DNA from: Ctenosaura bakeri
Taxonomy: Eukaryota; Chordata; Lepidosauria; Squamata; Iguanidae
Assembly (NCBI GenBank): GCA_948474755.1
Contig: CAOLHI010001240.1
Coordinates: forward strand, 1-64,000
Direction of reading: 5' to 3'
DNA: 64,000 bases
A program made the position numbers and the translations under genes. Positions 55,505 through 64,000 of the stretch are shown here, in pieces. The notes beneath the pieces are model-generated. The model was not told where the DNA came from, did no database searches, and worked only from the letters and a program-made list of their open reading frames with translations. Every line of letters starts with the position of its first letter. Position 1 is the first letter of the stretch.

Positions 55505-57465
55505 ACATAACTGCTGTGTGTCCAGCTATAGGAACACAGCTGGATGCTTCTCTCTCACCATTCTGATCTCCACCAATCACTAAATCGCTAACTAGTTGGT
55601 GAGGCTGCAGCAGGTAAAAGGTGGAATTTGGTATTGCATGAGGTCAACAGAGAATTCCAGTCCCCACAGCAATACAAAAAAATTACTTACACAGATGTAA
55701 GCTGGACTAACTTCTGCATAAGTTACATATAGGATGTCAGCCCATTTGGTTTTTCAAAGCCAGAAGTGTTCTTTTGATTGTGTATGGAGGAGTTGTTTGT
55801 TTGGGCATATTTTTGGCAATTGCTGCTGCTTCTAGAGTTGCCCAAGGCAGAAAGCTGGTCACTGGACTGGCTGCATTTGCCCATTCCTGTGTTCACATCT
55901 CAAATCATGTGAATTAGGACTAGACTGATAATCAAGTGAGCTTTGCAGCAAGGATCTAAAACTGAATTTCCAACATACATACTGATCCTCTGACTAGCCA
56001 CAGTCCCATACTGGCAGTCTCTGGACAGGAATTATTTGTTATTTTGGACACACTGGTGGAAAACACCGCTATCAACAACAATTCACCAGGATGTTTTGGG
56101 AGTCTGGGTTCAGTCCCAGCTAGGGCTTTGTACAAAACATTATAAAGTAGGGCATTAATGTAATTGTTATGGTTCCTCCTACTCAGGGATAACCTCCTTG
56201 CCTACAACAGCATTTTGCCAGATATTGTTTATGTTTTGCAGGGATCTTGTTTCCATTCATTCATATTCATCAGACCCAGCAAGGAGCTGCTGATCACACT
56301 GGCTTGAGCAAGATTGTTTGAGAAGGTCTGAACACAGTGCTCCAGTGACTCTCCAGTCCCTCTCAGAGCCTCCGAGGCACAGGCAGTGCCAGTGGGGGAG
56401 AAGCGGTGCAGGGGGAGAGAAGTTCCCTCCCCTTTGCTGGACCCCTGAGGTTGCTGGAAGGCGAAACACTTTTCAAATGCAAATTAATAAACCAGAATCA
56501 TAAGGCGGAAATTAAAACGAAGCTGCAACTTCGCTCTATCAAAAGCAAGAGAACTTTGTCCAGAGAAAATTGGGTTTAGGATATGAATGTTAAAGTGCCT
56601 TTTTGCAGGAAAAAAATTATTATACTGCCCCTGAAATACCCTTTGGGACTTCTGTGCCATCCTCAGAACAATCTGCTCCCCATATATTTTTCTGGTGTTC
56701 CTCCTAGCCACCAAAAATGCCTCTCCCCTAGTTTCTGAACAAAGGCACTGGCCAATAAAGGATCGTTTGGCCCAGGACAGTTTTGCTATAACGTATTACC
56801 CACTTTAATCTCTTACAGTCCCGCCTCCCTCCCCACCTTCACATAAACCCACAAAGAATGAATGAGAGGAAGAGAAAACTCTTTGCTAGAGCCAACCCCC
56901 CCCCACACACACACTCCGCATTGCTGCTTTCTTTCCTTGCCATTCCCTTTATTGCATTGCTCGTGTCTGCTTGTTTGCTTTGAGAAGAAGAAGGGAGGGA
57001 TATTGTGCAAGCAGGAGTTGCTAAGCAGCTGTCTTCTTTATTTTACTTTATTATTTTTTTTTATGGTTGGAAGTCTATTGTCTCCTTTGTTTCCAGCAGT
57101 GCCAATGTGACCCAGGTGGCAAGACACCTGCCACTCACGCCAGTGCCAGAGCAGCCTGAAAGAATTCCAAATGCAACAAGATTCAAAGTGACAATTGGGG
57201 GGAAGGGCTGTAACTGGTGGTTGCTGAGGGGGAAGCGGGGAGAGGGAGAGAGAATGGCATGTATGTTAGCATCAAACACAAGGAGAAACAGAAGATGCTG
57301 AATGCATTTAAGGACTCTGGATATAGAGAGGTACAAAGCCACAGGCAGTAGGGGAGACACAACATGGAAAAGTTGCTATTTTTGATCACAGCTTCTGGGG
57401 AGTATGGGCAGTCAATGCTGGCTGGGGGATTCTGGGAGTTGTAATCCAGAAAAAAAGAATATTTC
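55505..57465. other. Unassigned
   Basis: A short C-run and CA tract near 56897-56912; no gene recognised. Confidence 0.45.
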
Positions 57466-57469
57466 TATA

Positions 57470-57593
57470 CCTTCTATGCCTTCCTCATTTGACAGGGACA
57501 GATATGATTAATCCTCTGTCATTCCACTTTTTTCAGCTGTTTTTAAAATGTCCCATTTTCTCTTTCCTGTTCCCACTCAGTAGTTTGAACTGA
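57470..57593 (+). mobile_element. Copy 6 of the ~400-bp CATACYCTCC repeat, truncated at a MITE
   Basis: TGACAGGGACAGATATGATTAA, CCTCTGTCATTCCACTT and CAGCTGTTTTTAAAATGTCC are the first 120 bp of the family; the expected remainder is not found beyond the MITE at 57594. Confidence 0.6.
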
Positions 57594-57717
57594 GGCCATT
57601 TTTGCACCTCACTGTCATTGTGCTATTATTCCACTTTCAACATTCTGTGGAATCCTGGGGTTTGCAGTTTAGGGAGGGGCCACTAGACACTATAACAGTC
57701 TAGTGCGGAAATGGTCC
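57594..57717. mobile_element. Palindromic MITE (copy G), internally deleted
   Basis: Ends GGCCATTTTTGCACCTCACT and AGTCTAGTGCGGAAATGGTCC; most of the right arm is missing. Flanks TGA and TGG. Confidence 0.8.
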
Positions 57718-57890
57718 TGGTCTCAGGGGGCTGTCTTTAAAGTGGAAATCATAGAGCCATAGAGCTGGAAGGGATTCCAAGGAACATTAAATCCAGTTTG
57801 GTGGTGGTGGTAGTGATGATGATGGTGGTGGTGGGGTGCTTCCCTGTAAAAAAAGTCTTGCAAATTCACTGTGGAAGTACTTTGGCCTAA
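57718..57890. repeat. GGT/GAT-rich tract and flanks
   Basis: 57796-57837 is a mixed (GGT)n/(GAT)n tract. 57748-57775 (ATAGAGCCATAGAGCTGGAA) resembles a CR1 3' end with a derived tail. Confidence 0.5.
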
Positions 57891-57894
57891 ATTA

Positions 57895-58010
57895 AGGGTA
57901 GGCAAAATATGGCCTTCCTGTTGGTGCACTGCAGCTTCTTGCTTTCCTCACCACTGGACATGCTGGCTAGGGCTGATGGGACTTAAATTCCAGCAACATC
58001 TGAAGAGCGC
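57895..58010. mobile_element. Palindromic MITE of the ACTACAACTCCCATCA type
   Basis: CACCACTGGACATGCTGGCT and AGGGCTGATGGGACTTAAAT with a terminal CCAGCAACATCTGAAGAGCG are diagnostic; the left arm is decayed. Confidence 0.6.
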
Positions 58011-59045
58011 CATTTTACTCTGGTCTCAGTCCAATAGCTGTTCCCAGCTAGAATTGTATCCACTGCTGTACGGTTAGTCAAAGCCCATTAACTCTGTGGA
58101 TCTAGCAACTGGATTTATGCCCCTAGACAACTATAAAGAAATAATAATACGCAATGGGCTTTGGGCTACTGAATGAGAGACAGAGAAAGAAACATGCAGC
58201 ACTATGCAGATTTGAAGTAAATTGCACTGAACTCAAAGGAGCTACTTCTGACTAAACATAGAACTGTATTGCAAATCCTCTCTCTGCTAAAATTTCTGTG
58301 CTATTTGTCCAATCTGTACAAATAATATGACCTGTAACATTTGATTGGCCTGTGTAGGCCATTCCAAAGCAGTTTACGTTCTTGTATTCTATATGCTTTA
58401 AAAGTAACATAAACAACAGAAAGAGACTCACCTGCTTTGAGGTGGCTACAGTCTAAAATGAGGATGGAGGACAGAGTAATGTAGTATGGAAAAGGGAAGT
58501 AGGTTCAAAAGGACTGGATCTGCAACCTGAAAAACTGGTTCTTTAAAGGCTTTAGTGAACAAGGTGGCTGTGTCCATTTCACATTCTGCCACTTTAATTT
58601 TTTTTTCCATTTATAAATCTATTCTCTTCCATTTTGCCTCGATTTGCAAACTAAAGCAAGAGCAGAAAAAATATGTTAATTTTTCTCCTAGTATTTACAT
58701 TTCTTTGGAAATATACCCTCATACACATATTTTTGGCAAGCAGTGCCCTTAAACATACACATTTTTATATGCATTTTTAAATGGAGAATTGCATTGCAAC
58801 ATCCAGAGAAGTGTTGAACATGAAGGATAAATGCATTCCTTGTTCATTTTTTGTTTCAGGAAGTATAAATTCATGGAAACCAAACAAAATATTTTTCCTC
58901 ATCCTGCCAGAGGTGGCTTTTAATTGAAATACTTTATTAAAATCTATGTAGAACTTACAACAAATAGGCAGAGAATATAGCACAAAAAAAAATAATACAC
59001 AAAAAAGAGTGTATACACATACACATTGTGTTTTTAAATATGTGT
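58011..59045. other. Unassigned, AT-rich
   Basis: Nothing recognised. Confidence 0.45.
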
Positions 59046-59049
59046 GTGT

Positions 59050-59125
59050 GTTATTTTATTTATTTATACTCCACATCTTAGAATAATTTCTTACAAGGCA
59101 GATTACAAACGATATAAGTGATAGA
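59050..59125 (-). mobile_element. LINE 3' tail remnant
   Basis: TTATTTTATTTATTTATACTCC followed by AAGGCAGATTACAAACG is the reverse complement of the usual L2-like terminus. Confidence 0.5.
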
Positions 59126-61423
59126 AATGCCATATAGTTTGTAAAGGCAAGAAAATTACATCACGAAACAGTAACAAAAAACAAGTATACAGATTGCAAC
59201 ATTTTTTGTATTAAGTCCCATGGAGGTCCATAATAGATTGTAGGAGTCATATCTAAAGTCACACTCTTAATATTTTACCATTAATCGTTATGTATTATTT
59301 ATACATGATGCATGATATATGTGATACATGTATGTATCATGCAGCTAGACAACCCATTTAGGTCCCCAAAACTTCCATTTTGTTGCAAAATTCACAAAGA
59401 ACAAGAACTACAAGGTAGACATCTTATGATGCAGCCACCTGAAGAGCTGTAAAAATATGCCTCTGTTTAAGCCACCTAAGTTTCAGCTACGGATCGAATG
59501 CATTTTGCCACTGGTGTACTTTTTTGTTGCAGCTAGTCTAATGTGTTGTGGCAAAATAAATGTCCTGTTCATTTTCTTGGTTGAAACATGATACATAGAA
59601 GCTGGTTTGAGTGGATGAGAAGCCACCCCTCCCTCTGCCAAACAGTGAACAACGGGAAAACAAATGGAACCTGAAACCCCATCAGTCACATAAACAACCT
59701 ATTGTTTAAGACAATGTCCTGTCTACAAAGGTGAAAATATAGAAGAAGTTTGACCATCAAGGTAATAATAGCATTCAGGATTCCCAGAGAGAGGCAACTT
59801 CTCTGGAGACTAAATGCATAGTTGCCCTATTAACAGTAAGTGTATGTTTGTACAAGATTATGAAACTATTTTGCTGTGTTCTAGATGAGGTGGATGGGGA
59901 TGATAGATATAGTTCAACATTGCTGAAGGAGTCAATGGGAGAAGTTAGTTTCCACTGACATAAGCAGTGATGGGGGATTAGTAGTAACCCTAAGGTTACC
60001 ACACATCCTCCTTTTCCCTTTTTAAGAGCTTAACTTTCTGTTCAGGAGGATATTTAAAAGGTCAGAGTTTTTTTTAAATGGTGACTGCTGCTTCATCTCC
60101 TGCCTCCCAAATGCTGCCTCTTCATCGCTATCTGAGTGTAGAGCTCTGCTAGGAGAGGAGAGAAGAGATGGAGGCCAACCTGGAGCACTGGGAAAGAAGG
60201 CGGGAGAGAAAGTGAGAGAGCACACAATTCTGGACAAAGGAGGGAAGATAGACAGACCTGGAGGGAGAAGGTAAGCTAGCCAAGCAAGGCAGCTGAGGGA
60301 GTCACCAGGTACATGGCAGCGATGGAACAGAGCAACTCAGTGGAGCAGGCAAGGCAGCTGTTGGAAGAGGAAGGGAAGGAGCAAAGGAGAGGCAAAATTG
60401 TTATTTAAACAAAATGAAGGTTAAGAATATCTTCAGTAGCAATTACCACAGCTTATATAATAGGAGCATTTAAACTGAGAGTCATTAAAGCAATCAGTGC
60501 TTTGAACTATTCAGTCAGTAAACTTGTCTTCTTTTCTGCTTTTCAAAATATGGTAACTTTCAGTAACCTTAAGACAGTGTTCATTCACAGCATTTGTCAG
60601 ATATGAACAGGGACTCTGGAAGTGCTTCCTTGAACATATGGTTGCCATGACCCTTGGGCAGAAGATCTGGAGATCGGAGTCAGAAGGCACCCACTTATCT
60701 GATCCAGTCCACAAAAGACCAAGTAGAGATCCTGATGTCATGAGAGGCAGAGATAGAAGAACCTTGTGCAGATATCTCCAGGCAGTGCTCCACAGAGCCA
60801 GATACGTTATTTGGTAATGTCCAGGACTAAAAAAGCATGTAGATGAAGAAGAGTATTAGAAACCTTTGAACAACTCCTCACAGAATGTATTCTTTACTGT
60901 ATAATCTGTGAAACAAATAGTGAGGCACAGCAATCATTCTGGGCTTGAGAGGAGAGGAAATGTTAAAATGTAGGAGTTGTTTAACATCATGGAAGGTATA
61001 CACTGGCCTATTCTTCCTAATAAGGATGAATTGTAGACAACATGAAGCCTTGTACGGAAGGACAGAATGGGTTGAGGTGGCTAGGGCAGTTCCAGAACCA
61101 GTACCAACTTTCAATGCCAAGGTAAGGGGTGCCTCTAGGCATTGCCTCTTCCTGGATTCCAGCTGGCACAACTGAGGTTGGTGTCTTAGAGGGATCATAC
61201 CAGACATCTCTTCACTTCTTCCACAGCAGATAAATGGGACAGAATTAGTGGTAAACAGGGGACTGTGAGAGAGAGCTACATCCCTCTTTTTTCAATGAGC
61301 ATTTCCTTATTGAGATAGGTAGGCAGGCATGTGTATCTGTGTCTGTGGTAGGCACTACCAATTGCACAGTTCCTGTAACTTCTCAAGGCCTTGGAACAGT
61401 TGCTCAGTTATAACACTGATAAT
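59126..61423. other. Unassigned
   Basis: No gene or repeat recognised with confidence. Frames such as 60878-61207 have no domain. Confidence 0.4.
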
Positions 61424-61426
61424 CTA

Positions 61427-61607
61427 GGTCATTTCTGCACTGGACTGTTATAGCGCTATGATTCCACTTTCAACATCCTATGGAATCCTGGGATTTGCAG
61501 TTTAGGGAGGGCCCTTTGAGGTCTCTTCCGAAACTGCAAACCCCAGGATTCCATAGGATGTTGAAAGTGGAATCATAGCGCTATAATAGTGTAGTGTGGA
61601 AATGACC
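61427..61607. mobile_element. Palindromic MITE (copy H), CTA target duplication
   Basis: Near-perfect 181-bp palindrome, ends GGTCATTTCTGCACTGGACT and AGTGTAGTGTGGAAATGACC, flanked by CTA (61424-61426, 61608-61610). Confidence 0.9.
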
Positions 61608-61610
61608 CTA

Positions 61611-62550
61611 GTCTTGCTTGTTCTGGCATCCAGTCTAAGGGCACTGTCACTTCAGAACAACAATGAGCCTGAAAATTTTGTGAATTCTTGCAATCTTTGA
61701 GGTTTGGCAACAAGGAAAGGATAGTATCACATAGACTTACTGATAAACTGGCTGCCTTTCAGATGTGGGTTATGTGGAGCCGCTGGTACCTAAAGTGGTA
61801 CAAGTGGTAGATAAAAGGAAGAGATCTAGCCACTGATGAACAGCTGAATGAGTTCAGAGGTAAATGCCCATTCTAGCAGAATATGCCAAGAAACCCAGAA
61901 TAAAAAATGGTATAAAAGCAGTGCTGCTGCAAAGTTAAGACATCCTATCCTTTCAAAAGATACACTACATTTACCTAGTCAGGCAGCCTGGTACAGCACA
62001 GGAAATCCAGCTTGGATACAGTGTGGTGACAACACTAACTGAATCATATCTCCACAATGGACAAAACATGGACAAGATTCTGTTCCTGCCACTGCTTAGC
62101 CCTATAGAAGGTCTGTTAACTAAACATCTCAGGTAAGTTGACACTATTCAAAAGAATGAGCCATTTCCCTCTGCCCTGGTAATTCTGTAGTAGATCAGAG
62201 AATAAGGAAACTGGTGGGAAATGTGCTTGCACGGAGCACTGCAGCTTCCAAATGACATGATATCAGTGTTTACAGGGTGGCTGGCCTATGGAATGGCCCT
62301 TTGTTGGAGGATATTTCCCCCAACAGAGACTATTTTGTTATTGGAATAAAAGATTAACCCATGGTAACATTAATGTTAGGTCTTCCACAAACGAACTGCA
62401 AGAGATGTTTTTCTTCAGGGTTTATTTTCGTTTCCTAGTTTTAATTTCCTAATGTTTAGGAAAGATTTTAGTTGTTTCGAACTGGAAACAACAGTAATAG
62501 CATTTTTAAGATACAGAAATTAGTGTGAATCCCGTGGCTAGTTCTGCCTG
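61611..62550. other. Unassigned
   Basis: Nothing recognised. Confidence 0.45.
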
Positions 62551-62554
62551 GAGT

Positions 62555-62695
62555 TGTTGTTATTTGCCATCAAGTTGCCTCCAATTTATGGCAACTCTAT
62601 GAATAAGATACTTCCAAGAACAGCTGTCAGGACTGTGGCTTCCTTGATTTGATCAATTCAGCTGTAGTGTGGTCCACTACAGCCTGATTGAACCA
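62555..62695 (-). mobile_element. RTE/BovB LINE 3' end fragment
   Basis: TTGTTGTTATTTGCCATCAAG, TTATGGCAACTCTATGAATA, CTGTGGCTTCCTTGATTTGA and GCTGTAGTGTGGTCCACTAC follow the same order as the BovB halves at 27838 and 29338. Very short copy. Confidence 0.7.
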
Positions 62696-63451
62696 GTCCT
62701 TGAATCGTGGGTTAAATCTCATTAACCTCATTAGGTCTACTCCATTGGGACTAATAGCATTCAGGCCACTGTGTTGATTTAACTTTTTGCAAAAAGGAAG
62801 GGCTAACAGCTACTCAAAGCAAATACTCCTCCTCATATGAACATGTATTTTCTGTCTCTGGTTGTTTGGATATTGTGGAATATACTCTTCATTCTACAGT
62901 GTAAAATCTACACCCACAATCATGTGAACATCGGGAACTTTACAGACCCTGTAGCATATTAGAATTCCCAAAGGGTCAGCAAATATGCCAGAAATCACAC
63001 AATACAAGTATTTTAATCTGGTGTTTTTTTTTAATCTGAGGGATTATGTTTTAATTTTTGTGATCATCTGTCTAGTCCTCTTAGGGTAAAGCCTTATGCA
63101 TGCCTGCTAAAGAGTCAATGTACCATGTTCACTGGGGCTTCAGCTCTGGTAAAAAAAACATGCATGAATTTGCAGCCACCACAGAGATTTTGTTCGACTG
63201 TGATAGTATGAACTTCACAATAGATAGCACCAACAGTTCCTACTGTCCCTGTTTTTGAAATCTTCATATTATTTTTGGAATCTTTTGAAATCTTTATATT
63301 GGTTTTGTAATATTGGTTGGTCAACTACAATTAAATTCAGGGTCCAGAATCCTGTTGGGACTTGGCATCTGCAGGAACTAGAACTAGGCAGTTCCATAAT
63401 GTATGAACCCAGTAACAGACTGGTGCTATGTTGCAGGGGAGCCAGTGAGGA
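62696..63451. other. Unassigned
   Basis: Nothing recognised. Confidence 0.45.
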
Positions 63452-64000
63452 TGTTACCCTGTATGTTGGGGGTCCCGGGAGGGGCGCCCAAATAACCAAA
63501 TAAAAACACAAGTTGGGGAAATTTAGCTTGAGCACTCTCTTGGCTAAACGAGAGGCAGGGTAACTTTAGCAAGGGTCTTTAACCCTATGTCTACGGCTTC
63601 AGGTCAGAGAGCAAGCAGGCAAGTTTAAAAGTAAAAAAAATAACAGTTTTATTGAGAGATAAACAGCAAACAAGACAACACGCACACTAGCTAACTTGGA
63701 AACGGAAATAGAGAGCTTGGGAATGGGTAATATGACACGTGGTCTCGTAATCCTGGAGAGAAAGATGGGGTTCCGGGGAAGAAAGCTCAGCATGGCTGGC
63801 TGAGGGGAGCTTCTTAGACAAACCGGCAGCAAGGCGGGATGGCAGTCCAGGGTGATCCAAAGTACTCCAAAGATGTCCCAAAAGTGGGGACCTTTTATAG
63901 GGTGGATTTTACCTACAGGCTATATTATGTTCGGTGAAAACAAAGGAAATTTGGAGCTGGACAAAGGAGTTGGAAAAGGTCAGGTTTTGCATGATTAGCT
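63452..64000 (-). mobile_element. LTR, second copy of the 40253 family, cut by the window end
   Basis: Starts TGTTACCCTGTATG and aligns with 40253-40905 apart from substitutions and the single version of the block duplicated in the first copy. On the minus strand a TATAAAAGG box lies near 63892-63900 and an AATAAA-type signal near 63645 (CAATAAAACTG). The copies differ at many positions, so they are separate insertions, not the two ends of one young element. Whether viral genes follow lies outside the window. Confidence 0.8.

Noticed and set aside
40253..64000. One endogenous retrovirus with LTRs at 40253 and 63452
   Set aside because: The LTRs are too diverged, 22 kb apart, and the DNA between them holds unrelated repeats and no gag, pol or env similarity.
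1..64000. CRISPR arrays, operons, phage or plasmid genes
   Set aside because: No regularly spaced identical repeats, no dense prokaryotic coding, and the repeat content is vertebrate throughout.

Overview
This window looks like nuclear DNA of a squamate reptile, most likely a lizard. The evidence is the mix of interspersed repeats: a CR1 LINE with a readable reverse transcriptase, RTE/BovB LINE 3' ends on both strands, degenerate L1 and L2-type LINEs, tRNA-derived SINEs, a 5S rRNA-derived SINE (the type called 5S-Sauria in squamates), and many short DNA transposons. BovB plus a 5S SINE argues against birds and mammals. The genus cannot be read from the sequence. There are no bacterial-style operons, CRISPR arrays or phage genes. 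I could not recognise a single host protein-coding exon with confidence; the longer open frames are either LINE coding fragments or chance frames in low-complexity or GC-rich repeats.

Layout. 1-1000: a CpG-rich block with GC boxes, a CCAAT box and a TCG microsatellite, the only promoter-like region that is not obviously a transposon. 1.6-2.2 kb: L2-type LINE end. 3.7-4.3 kb: solo LTR with a perfect 5-bp target duplication. 5-16.8 kb: SINEs, a LINE tail ending in (GAT)n, an inverted-dimer foldback at 8.4-8.8 kb, and a SINE plus two DNA elements stacked inside an older repeat at 12.4-13.6 kb. 17-22.8 kb: nested DNA transposons, including a three-layer nest at 18.4-19.6 kb. 24.6-26.7 kb: a decayed plus-strand L1 with ORF1 and endonuclease remnants. 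27.8-29.6 kb: minus-strand BovB split by a CR1. 29.8-30.0 kb: 5S SINE. 30.9-31.4 kb: very GC-rich DNA element with an internal tandem repeat. 34.6-35.3 kb: possible plus-strand LTR. 37.9-39.2 kb: four-element nest. 40.2-41.2 kb and 63.45-64.0 kb: two copies of one LTR family. 41.8-45.1 kb: minus-strand L1 ORF2 carrying two later insertions. 45.5-46.5 kb: single-copy-looking sequence that could be a conserved non-coding element. 49-62.7 kb: scattered MITEs, LINE tails and a second BovB end.

The clearest biological result is the order of insertion. Several nests can be dated relative to each other because the target-site duplications are visible: 8-bp for hAT-like elements, TA for a Tc1/mariner-like one, 4-5 bp for the LTRs, and 3-bp for a large family of elements with GGCC-type termini. 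That 3-bp family, which ranges from about 180-bp palindromes to about 550-bp CpG-rich elements with 5' splice-site consensus sequences inside them, is the most interesting item here. I see no new gene system; the window is transposon-rich intergenic or intronic DNA.
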